Below, piece after piece: positions 56,027-64,000 of a stretch of 64,000 bases of DNA. This DNA is from an uncultured Pelagibacteraceae bacterium. Lineage in GTDB: Bacteria; Pseudomonadota; Alphaproteobacteria; Pelagibacterales; Pelagibacteraceae. Both the position numbers and the translations under genes were made by a program. The stretch's first letter is position 1. The number at the start of each line of letters is the position of its first letter. Below the pieces are notes generated by a model. It worked only from the letters and a program-made list of their open reading frames with translations, did no database searches and had not been told where the DNA came from. The stretch is taken from positions 1 through 64,000 of the forward strand of contig CACOMK010000003.1 of the NCBI GenBank assembly GCA_902628305.1, given 5' to 3'.

Positions 56027-56948
56027 CAGGACTTTGACTACTTTGGCAAGAATTAAAGATAGTGATGTCTATCACAGCTTTATAAAGTCTCCGACTGCAA
56101 TAGTATCTTCAACTATTTTGTTTATAATTTTTTTCTGTTCTTTTTTCGTAGAACTCATAACACCTTATAATCCATTTGACCCATCATCTTTATCTTTAAT
56201 GGAGGCATTCACCCCTCCTTCATGGACTGATGACGGTCTAGCTAAATTTATCTTGGGTACCGATGGACAAGGTAGAGATATGTTGTCGACTATTTTATAT
56301 GGATGTAGAATTTCTCTAATTGTAGGATTTTCTGCAATAATATTTAGTTTAGTTCTTGGAGTTGGATTAGGATTAACAGCTGGATTTTTTGGTGGAAAAT
56401 ATGAAATGATAGTAATGAGGTTAACGGATGTACAATTAACTGTACCAAGTATTTTGATGGCACTTTTAGTTGATGGTATAGCTAGGGGATTAATTTCAAG
56501 AGAAATGCATGATGAAATGGCAATTTATGTTTTGATATTTGCAATTGGAATTTCAGAATGGCCACAGTTTGCAAGAGTTTCTAGAGCTGCAACTTTAGTA
56601 GAAAAAAATAAAGACTATGTTTCAGCGTCAACAATAATTGGAGTTTCAAATTTAATCATTATGTTTAAACATATTTTACCAAATATTTTAAGACCAGTGT
56701 TAGTAATTGGAACTATTGGTTTAGCTCTTGCTATTTTAGCAGAGTCTACTTTAAGTTTTTTAGGAGTTGGTGTACCCCCAACGACACCTTCATTAGGAAC
56801 TTTGATTAGACTTGGCAATGATTTTTTATTCTCAGGAGAATGGTGGATAACTTTTTTTCCAGCAATTTTCTTAGTTATTCTAGCTTTTTCAATAAATTTA
56901 TTAGGTGATTGGATGAGAGATACTTTAAATCCAAAATTAAAAAAATGA
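56019..56948 (+). CDS. Peptide-type ABC transporter permease (DppC-like)
   Basis: A 309-residue partner permease that begins with GTG at 56019. It has an N-terminal membrane helix, then the conserved FILGTDGQGRDMLSTILYGCRISL typical of DppC, further membrane segments and the coupling region YVSASTIIGVSNLIIMFKHILPNIL. The stop overlaps the ATPase start by four bases (ATGA). Confidence 0.92.
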   Translation: MDNRTLTTLARIKDSDVYHSFIKSPTAIVSSTILFIIFFCSFFVELITPYNPFDPSSLSLMEAFTPPSWTDDGLAKFILGTDGQGRDMLSTILYGCRISLIVGFSAIIFSLVLGVGLGLTAGFFGGKYEMIVMRLTDVQLTVPSILMALLVDGIARGLISREMHDEMAIYVLIFAIGISEWPQFARVSRAATLVEKNKDYVSASTIIGVSNLIIMFKHILPNILRPVLVIGTIGLALAILAESTLSFLGVGVPPTTPSLGTLIRLGNDFLFSGEWWITFFPAIFLVILAFSINLLGDWMRDTLNPKLKK

Positions 56949-58627
56949 CATTTTTAAAAATTAATAATCTTAGTGTTGATTACGAAATGAGAAAAGAAAC
57001 AGTTTACGCTGCTAAGAATGTAAATATTGAAGTAAATAAAGGTGAAATTTTAGGATTGGTAGGAGAGTCTGGATCAGGAAAAAGCACTGTAGGAAACGCT
57101 ATTATAAATTTAATTGATGATCCAGGTAAAGTTTCTAGTGGTTCAGTTTTTTTAGGTGATCTTAATATTCATGAAAATTCTGAGAGTATTATTAAATATA
57201 GGGGAAATAAAATTGGCTTGATATTTCAAGATCCCCAAACTTCGCTAAATCCAATTTTAACAGTAGGTGAACAGTTAATAGAAACTATTCAAACACATCT
57301 TAAATCAAGCAAAGAGGAAGCTAAAAATAAATCTATAAAGTTATTACAAGAAGTTGGTATAAAAGATGCAGAGAAAAGATTCAATAACTATCCACACCAA
57401 TTCTCAGGTGGAATGAGACAAAGGGTTGTAATTTCTTTAGCTTTATGTTGTGAACCAGAATTATTAATTGCAGATGAGCCAACAACAGCATTAGATGTTT
57501 CAATTCAGTCTCAGATTTTAGAACTTATAAAAAAATTAACAAAAGAGAGAAATCTTGCAGTAATTTTAATAACTCATGATATGGGTGTAATAGCTGAAAC
57601 TACTGACAGAGTTGCAGTTATGAAAAGTGGTAATTTGGTCGAAATCGGGGAAACAAAAAAAATACTAACTAATCCAAAAGAAAATTATACAAAAAGTTTA
57701 GTAAGCTCAGTTCCTCCAACCAATAAAAAAATTTCAAGATTTATAATAGTTGAAAAAGAAGATAAAAATAAAAAAGAAAATAATATAAAAATATTAAATA
57801 GATGGGAAAAGAAAGAAATAATAAATCAAGATTTAGTACAGATAAAAAATCTTAATAAAAGTTTTGATGATAATTTCTTTACAGAAAATTCTAAAAATTC
57901 TGTAATGGCTGTGAATGATGTTTCATTTAATATTAAAGAAGGAGAGTCTTTTGGCCTGGTTGGAGAAAGTGGAAGTGGAAAATCAACTATTGCAAAAATG
58001 ATTGTAAGTTTATTTAAACCAACTTCTGGAGACATCTTCTTTGACAAAGTTTGTATTACAAAAATAAAACAGAGGTCTGAGTTAATGAAATTTAGAAAAC
58101 AAATTCAAATGATTTTTCAAGATCCTTACTCATCATTAAATGGAAGATTAAAAGTAAAAGATATAATTGCAGAACCAATAACACTTCACAATCCATCAAT
58201 AACAAACATAGATTTAAATAATTATATATATGATTTATTGGAGTCCGTAGAATTAACTCAAAAATCTGCAGACCGATATCCACATGAATTTTCAGGTGGT
58301 CAGAGACAAAGAATATCAATTGCGAGAGCACTCGCTACACAACCAAGACTTTTAGTTTGCGACGAACCCACCTCTGCTCTAGATGTTAGTATCCAAGCTC
58401 AGATATTAAACTTGCTAAAAGATCTTCAAGAGCAATTAAATTTAACAATTTTATTTATTAGCCATGACCTTCCAGTTGTTAGACAAATGTGTGATAGAAT
58501 TGGAGTATTAAAAGATGGTAAGTTATGTGAAATTTCAGAAACCGAGGATTTGTTTTTAAAACCTACTCATGAATACACAAGGGAACTTTTACGCTTAATG
58601 CCTAAAATTGAGTCTATTTATAATTAA
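56945..58627 (+). CDS. Fused double-domain ABC transporter ATPase (DppD-DppF type)
   Basis: About 560 residues from the ATG at 56945; an upstream in-frame ATG at 56909 lies inside the permease gene. Two complete ATPase modules are present. The first has Walker A GESGSGKSTVGN near residue 40 and FSGGMRQRV; the second has GESGSGKSTIAK near residue 340, FSGGQRQRISIARAL and DEPTSALDVS. One polypeptide therefore replaces the separate DppD and DppF subunits and drives the upstream permeases. The ends of each half show the C-terminal oligopeptide-transport extension (ENYTKSLVSSVPP, HEYTRELLRLMP). Confidence 0.93.
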   Translation: MTFLKINNLSVDYEMRKETVYAAKNVNIEVNKGEILGLVGESGSGKSTVGNAIINLIDDPGKVSSGSVFLGDLNIHENSESIIKYRGNKIGLIFQDPQTSLNPILTVGEQLIETIQTHLKSSKEEAKNKSIKLLQEVGIKDAEKRFNNYPHQFSGGMRQRVVISLALCCEPELLIADEPTTALDVSIQSQILELIKKLTKERNLAVILITHDMGVIAETTDRVAVMKSGNLVEIGETKKILTNPKENYTKSLVSSVPPTNKKISRFIIVEKEDKNKKENNIKILNRWEKKEIINQDLVQIKNLNKSFDDNFFTENSKNSVMAVNDVSFNIKEGESFGLVGESGSGKSTIAKMIVSLFKPTSGDIFFDKVCITKIKQRSELMKFRKQIQMIFQDPYSSLNGRLKVKDIIAEPITLHNPSITNIDLNNYIYDLLESVELTQKSADRYPHEFSGGQRQRISIARALATQPRLLVCDEPTSALDVSIQAQILNLLKDLQEQLNLTILFISHDLPVVRQMCDRIGVLKDGKLCEISETEDLFLKPTHEYTRELLRLMPKIESIYN

Positions 58628-58680
58628 TTTGTAAGTAGCCTAAAATGGTCCATCAAAATTACTCAATTTTACTAATTATT

Positions 58681-58708
58681 TTGCAATCTCTCTTATAGAT
58701 TGTATTAT
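58681..58708 (+). promoter_or_regulatory. Candidate promoter for leuA-mreBCD
   Basis: TTGCAA (58681-58686) and TATTAT (58703-58708) are 16 bases apart, about 23 bases before the leuA ATG in the 103-base gap after the peptide transporter. It would serve leuA and probably the downstream mre genes. Confidence 0.45.
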
Positions 58709-58730
58709 AGATTTTCAAAATAATTTAGAT

Positions 58731-60308
58731 ATGGCTGATAAAGACAAAGTATATATTTTTGATACTACGATGCGAGATGGTGAACAGTCACCAGGTGCAT
58801 CAATGAGTGTTGAGGAAAAAATTCAAATATCAAGAGTATTTGACGATATGGGAATTGATATTATTGAAGCTGGTTTCCCAATCACATCCCCTGGAGATTT
58901 TGAGGCTGTTTCTGCAATAAGCAAAGGTTTAAAAAATTCAATTCCTTGTGGTTTAGCAAGAGCTAAAAAGAAAGACATTGATGCATGTTATGAATCGTTA
59001 AAATTTGCAAAGAGATTTAGAATTCATACTTTTATATCTACTAGTCCAGTCCATATGAAGCATAAACTCAATATGAGTGATGAGCAAGTTATAGATGCAG
59101 TAAAAGAAAGTGTGACTTACGCAAAAAAATTTACAGATGATGTTGAGTGGTCTTGTGAGGATGGAACTAGAACCACTTTAGACTTTATGTGTAAAACAAT
59201 AGAACTTGCAATTAATTGTGGAGCAACAACTATTAATATTCCTGATACAGTAGGATATTCTATTCCTGAGGAATTTGCAAAAACAATTACACATATAAAA
59301 AATAATGTTCCCAATATTGATAAGGCGATAATTTCTGCACATTGTCATAATGATTTAGGGTTAGCGGTTGCTAACGCGTTAGCTGGATTATCAGCAGGAG
59401 TGAGACAAATAGAATGTACGATAAATGGAATAGGAGAGAGAGCTGGAAATGCAGCTCTTGAGGAAATTGTAATGGCAATTAAAACACGAAATGATTTAAT
59501 GCCATATGATACTGGAATTAAAACTGAATTAATTAGCAAAGCATCAAAAATGGTTTCTAACGCAACTGGTTTTCCTGTACAATTTAATAAAGCAATTGTT
59601 GGAAAAAACGCTTTTGCACATGAGTCAGGAATTCATCAAGATGGAATGTTAAAAAATAGAGAAACTTATGAGATAATGTCTCCTGAAAGTGTTGGAGTTA
59701 AAAAAACATCTTTAGTTATGGGAAAACATTCAGGAAGGCATGCATTTAAAGATAAATTAAGTGATTTAGGATACACAGATGTAACAGATGATGTCATTCA
59801 AGAAGCATTTGGAAAATTTAAAGTTTTAGCAGATAAAAAAAAACAGATATATGATGAAGATATAATCGCTTTAGTTGATGATAGCTTAATTGTCGATAAT
59901 AAAATAAATGCAATAAATTTAAAATCTTTAAAAGTATTTGCAGGCACTGGAGAACCTCAAAGAGCTGAGATGACACTAGATGTTTTTGGAGATATTAAAC
60001 AAACCACTCAAACTGGGGATGGTCCAGTTGATGCAATTTTCAAATGCATAAAAGAATTATATGAGCATGATGTAAAACTATCCTTATACCAAGTACATGC
60101 TGTTACTGAGGGCACAGACGCACAAGCAACTGTAAGTGTAAAAATTGAAGAGAATGATAGAACAACTGTAGGTCAATCTGCAGATACAGACACATTGGTA
60201 GCTTCTGCAAAGGCTTATTTAAACGCATTAAATAAAATGCTTATTAAAAGAGAGAAAAAATCTTTCTCAGAAAATATTGAACACCAAAAGGTAAAAGGAG
60301 GAGTTTAA
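58731..60308 (+). CDS. leuA: 2-isopropylmalate synthase
   Basis: A 525-residue enzyme condensing 2-oxoisovalerate with acetyl-CoA, the committed step of leucine synthesis. The catalytic barrel has DTTMRDGEQSPGASM at the N-terminus and the metal motif ISAHCHNDLGLAVANALAG; GIGERAGNAALEE follows. A C-terminal LeuA regulatory domain (about 390-500) gives leucine feedback in relatives. It uses product from the ilv operon in this window. mreB starts immediately after its stop. Confidence 0.95.
   Translation: MADKDKVYIFDTTMRDGEQSPGASMSVEEKIQISRVFDDMGIDIIEAGFPITSPGDFEAVSAISKGLKNSIPCGLARAKKKDIDACYESLKFAKRFRIHTFISTSPVHMKHKLNMSDEQVIDAVKESVTYAKKFTDDVEWSCEDGTRTTLDFMCKTIELAINCGATTINIPDTVGYSIPEEFAKTITHIKNNVPNIDKAIISAHCHNDLGLAVANALAGLSAGVRQIECTINGIGERAGNAALEEIVMAIKTRNDLMPYDTGIKTELISKASKMVSNATGFPVQFNKAIVGKNAFAHESGIHQDGMLKNRETYEIMSPESVGVKKTSLVMGKHSGRHAFKDKLSDLGYTDVTDDVIQEAFGKFKVLADKKKQIYDEDIIALVDDSLIVDNKINAINLKSLKVFAGTGEPQRAEMTLDVFGDIKQTTQTGDGPVDAIFKCIKELYEHDVKLSLYQVHAVTEGTDAQATVSVKIEENDRTTVGQSADTDTLVASAKAYLNALNKMLIKREKKSFSENIEHQKVKGGV
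60295..60301 (+). promoter_or_regulatory. Strong ribosome-binding site for mreB inside the leuA end
   Basis: AAGGAGG at 60295-60301, seven bases before the mreB ATG at 60309, overlaps the last leuA codons. Such a complete site is uncommon in this genome, where most core genes show little Shine-Dalgarno sequence. It suggests that mreB is translated strongly from a leuA-mreB message. Confidence 0.6.
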
Positions 60309-61343
<1,035 letters not shown>

Positions 61344-61348
61344 GAAAA

Positions 61349-62197
61349 ATGGCTACTGGCAGAGATGACTTTGTAATTGCCATTAGGTCAGCTTTTTTAA
61401 AAAAAAAAGATAAACAAAAATTTTCTTTACTAACTTTAATTTTTCTATCAATTTTTGTAATTATTTTAAGTAATTTTAACTTCAAAGCAATTCAGCTTAT
61501 TAAATTAGGAATTAATGAATTAATTTATAGGTCATCTTATATTGCATCAATTCCAGAAAATAAATTAAAAGAGGTAACTTCCAAAATTAAATCTCACATG
61601 GAATTACATGAAAATTATCAAAAAAAATTAACCGAAAAAAAAAATTCTGAGCAACTTGCATTACAAAATGATTTTCTAACCTTAGAGAATAAAAAGCTTA
61701 GAGAGTTACTTGATGAAAGTATAGGTTCAGAAGAAATATTTGCCAGAGTTTTAATTGACAAAAACAGTCCATATTTAAAATCTGTAGTTTTGAACAAAGG
61801 TAGTAAAGATAATGTGAAAATTGGAATGGCGGTTGTTGACGAAGTTTATCTAGTTGGTCAAATAATTGAGGTAAATTATACTAATTCAAGAGCATTATTA
61901 TTGTCTGACCTTAATAGTAAAATACCCTCTGTCCTAGAGCCAGATGATATACAGGCTGTAGTTTCTGGAACAGGTAATGATTTTGGCACTATCGAACATA
62001 CTCAAGGGAACTATACGGAAAGTTTTGAAAATAAAAAAATTATTGCTTACACTTCAGGCCTTGGAGGCCTATTTAAACCTGGTATTCCAATTGGAAAAAT
62101 TGATGGCTCATCAGAAGGAAAAATTAATTTTTTTTCTGATTTCACTCAGTTGAATTATGTAAAAATAATCTCTTATAAATTTGGTGAGGAAAAATAA
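61349..62197 (+). CDS. mreC: Rod shape-determining protein MreC
   Basis: A 282-residue protein with one membrane helix near residues 24-41, a periplasmic coiled coil (about 85-125) and the MreC beta domain, seen in NKGSKDNVKIGMAVVDEVYLVGQIIEVNYTNSRALLLSD when split over its conserved turns and in the TSGLGGLFKPGIPIG loop. It links MreB to wall enzymes such as PBP2. It overlaps mreD by one base. Confidence 0.92.
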   Translation: MATGRDDFVIAIRSAFLKKKDKQKFSLLTLIFLSIFVIILSNFNFKAIQLIKLGINELIYRSSYIASIPENKLKEVTSKIKSHMELHENYQKKLTEKKNSEQLALQNDFLTLENKKLRELLDESIGSEEIFARVLIDKNSPYLKSVVLNKGSKDNVKIGMAVVDEVYLVGQIIEVNYTNSRALLLSDLNSKIPSVLEPDDIQAVVSGTGNDFGTIEHTQGNYTESFENKKIIAYTSGLGGLFKPGIPIGKIDGSSEGKINFFSDFTQLNYVKIISYKFGEEK

Positions 62198-62715
62198 TGT
62201 CTTCACTTAACAAGAGCCCTTTTTTAAAAATTTTTTTATCCTATCTACCTTTAATTATGTTATTTTTTTCTGTATTTAATGATTTTGATTTTAATTACTT
62301 AAATCTTGACTATTTTGCTTTCAATTTTGTTCATTTATTAATTTTCTTTTGGACTTTAAGAAATCCCGATCAATTAGGTTACCTCGCAATTTTTTTTGCT
62401 GGAATAATTAATGATGTTGTAATAGGAATACCTATAGGAATTAGTAGTTTTTGCTATCTCATTCTTTGTTCAGTAACAGCTTACATTAGAAACATTACTT
62501 TATCTCCAAACTTTATTAAGGACTGGATGTCATTACTATTTACAATCTTATTAATAAACTCAATTCAAGTTATTGTTTTAGATTTAGTTTTTTTAATTAA
62601 AGTTGATTATACTAATTATTTAATTAACTCCGGATTTACTTTTCTATTTTATCCAATATTTTTTTTATTTTTTAATTTTTTAAACGAAAGAATTTCATTT
62701 CAAAAAAATGATTAA
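62197..62715 (+). CDS. mreD: Rod shape-determining protein MreD
   Basis: A 172-residue hydrophobic protein with about five membrane segments and an RNPDQLGYLAIFFAGIINDVVIGIPIGIS region that fits MreD. Sequence is weakly conserved in this family, so the call depends partly on its place between mreC and mrdA. Its last eight bases overlap the mrdA start. Confidence 0.85.
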   Translation: MSSLNKSPFLKIFLSYLPLIMLFFSVFNDFDFNYLNLDYFAFNFVHLLIFFWTLRNPDQLGYLAIFFAGIINDVVIGIPIGISSFCYLILCSVTAYIRNITLSPNFIKDWMSLLFTILLINSIQVIVLDLVFLIKVDYTNYLINSGFTFLFYPIFFLFFNFLNERISFQKND

Positions 62716-64000
62716 ATCTAATTCAGGAATAAGAAAAGCTGATGTGATAAACAGACGGATGTTTATAATTGGAGCAGCAAAAGTAATAGTTTTTGCTGGT
62801 ATTATTGCTCGTTTGTTTTCTCTACAAATAAACGAAAATAAAAAATATCTTACACTGTCAGATAAAAATAGAATTAGAGAATGGAAACTTCCCCCTACAA
62901 GAGGAAATATAGTTGATTATTTTGGAAATATAATTGCAGGAAATTTAAAAGTTTATCAATTACATATAATTCCAGAACAAGTTGAGAATTTTAATTATTT
63001 ATTAGTTAGATTAAAAAATCTTTTAGATCTAAGTGACAAAAAAATTGCAAAGATAAATAAATTAAAATCAGAACTGAAACCTTGGGATAGCATTATTGTT
63101 TCCGAAAATTTAAGCTGGAGCCAATTTGTAAAAATTAATAATTATTTATACGATCTTGTAGGGGTAAAGCCTGTAATGACAATCTCCAGAAACTATCCAT
63201 TTAATGATGTATATACACATGTTCTTGGATATGTCAGTCAACCCAATGAGCAAGAAATTTTAAACAATCAAACAATCCAAGAAAGATTTGTGCCTGGGAT
63301 GAAAATTGGAAAACTGGGCTTAGAGAAAAGACTTGAAAATCATTTAATAGGCACAAATGCCATTCAAAGGTATGAAGTTAATGCTTACGGTAAAAGAATC
63401 AATCAACTTGAACATCAAAAAGGTAAGCAAGGGTCAAAAATACGGTTAACTGTTGATACGGAAATACAAAAAGCTTGTGGAGAATTGTTGGATCAAAAAG
63501 CAGGATCTATAAGTGTAATGGATATTTATACTGGAGATGTCATAGCAATGTATTCATCTCCTTCTTATGATCCAAATTTATTTCTATTTGGAATAAGTCA
63601 AGATGATTGGCAATTAATAAGAAATAATCCATTAAAACCATTGGTTAACAAGACACTTTCGGGTCTCTATTCCCCTGGTTCAACGATAAAACCTATAGTT
63701 GCTCTATCAGCGTTAGAAAACAAAGTGATAGACACAAAGTTTAAAGTTAAATGCACAGGTAAGATGGAGTTATACGGACAAACATTTCACTGTTGGAAGG
63801 AGAAAGGGCACGGTTGGGTAAGTTTGAATAATGCAATGAAGCAATCTTGTGATACTTATTTTTATGAGGTAGCTAGATTATTAGGTGTTGATAGATTAAA
63901 CATTACTGCTGAAAAGTTTGGTTTGGGCAAAAAAGTTCTTGGCGATTATTTTGATAACGAGAAGAAAGGACTATTCCCAAATACAAAATGGAAAAAAAAT
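62708..64000 (+). CDS. mrdA: Penicillin-binding protein 2, N-terminal part (runs off window)
   Basis: The frame opens at the ATG at 62708 and is still open at the window end (431 codons seen). It has an N-terminal membrane helix (about 20-40), the dimerisation-domain motif PPTRGNIVDYFGNIIAGN, and transpeptidase motifs STIK (Ser325, Lys328, in SPGSTIKPIVALSAL) and SCD (Ser380). The KTG motif lies beyond the window. PBP2 crosslinks lateral wall peptidoglycan with MreBCD and RodA. Confidence 0.93.
   Translation, partial: MIKSNSGIRKADVINRRMFIIGAAKVIVFAGIIARLFSLQINENKKYLTLSDKNRIREWKLPPTRGNIVDYFGNIIAGNLKVYQLHIIPEQVENFNYLLVRLKNLLDLSDKKIAKINKLKSELKPWDSIIVSENLSWSQFVKINNYLYDLVGVKPVMTISRNYPFNDVYTHVLGYVSQPNEQEILNNQTIQERFVPGMKIGKLGLEKRLENHLIGTNAIQRYEVNAYGKRINQLEHQKGKQGSKIRLTVDTEIQKACGELLDQKAGSISVMDIYTGDVIAMYSSPSYDPNLFLFGISQDDWQLIRNNPLKPLVNKTLSGLYSPGSTIKPIVALSALENKVIDTKFKVKCTGKMELYGQTFHCWKEKGHGWVSLNNAMKQSCDTYFYEVARLLGVDRLNITAEKFGLGKKVLGDYFDNEKKGLFPNTKWKKN

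Overview
The window is a very AT-rich, tightly packed alphaproteobacterial chromosome segment. It most likely comes from the SAR11 clade (Candidatus Pelagibacter or a close relative). The support is the low GC (roughly 30% by eye), intergenic gaps of only a few bases with many overlapping start/stop codons, small versions of core proteins, a circularly permuted two-piece tmRNA of the alphaproteobacterial type, and alphaproteobacterial gene orders such as yebC-ruvC-tol-pal-cpoB-tilS-ftsH-folP-glmM and xseB-ispA-dxs. The species call is inferred from these features and not from a database search.

Layout. 1-2089 (minus): tkt followed by the start of gap. 2143-5475 (plus): a coiled-coil protein, zapA, a 5-formyl-THF cyclo-ligase, a YmdB-type phosphoesterase, yebC and a RuvC-like resolvase. 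5529-17974 (plus): tolQRAB-pal, cpoB, tilS, ftsH, folP, glmM, thiD, purA. 17971-22437 (minus): rpoH, rluD, an ABC-2 exporter pair and tsaC, with tRNA-Arg(TCG) on the plus strand at 19910. 22458-34749: xseB-ispA-dxs, aroC, pdxH, ispB, then sppA-glyQ-glyS-ppdK. 34750-43620 is an accessory region (below). 43624-64000: thyX, mrp, hflK-hflC-DUF2065-degP-miaA, ilvB-ilvH-ilvC, an oligopeptide-type ABC transporter, leuA, mreB-mreC-mreD and the first part of mrdA (PBP2).

The accessory region is the main discovery. A two-piece tmRNA gene lies on the minus strand (about 43324-43585). The last ~27 bp of its coding piece are repeated exactly at 37150-37176 and in degraded form at 34763-34783. Between the first two copies is a ~6.2 kb integrated element. 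It holds a tyrosine recombinase next to the tmRNA, a tight run of five small unknown genes, a large primase/SF3-helicase replication protein, and ~850 bp of non-coding DNA with repeats and a GC-rich structured block. It has no recognisable capsid, tail, portal or terminase gene, so it looks like a phage satellite or a minimal replicating integrative element. A 10-bp direct repeat sits exactly 6 bp from the core at each end, which supports the two ends as a pair. The second interval (34784-37149) carries a DUF4910-type peptidase-like protein, a methyltransferase and a truncated reading frame, and looks like the remains of an older insertion at the same site. Insertion has separated the tmRNA hairpin from its original T-run, so the integrase now lies directly downstream of the tmRNA promoter without an obvious terminator.

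The rest is core housekeeping: envelope integrity (Tol-Pal), membrane proteolysis (FtsH with HflKC, DegP, SppA), heat-shock control (RpoH), isoprenoid precursors (Dxs, IspA, IspB), branched-chain amino acids (IlvBHC, LeuA), glycyl-tRNA synthesis, peptide uptake and rod-shape determination (MreBCD, PBP2).
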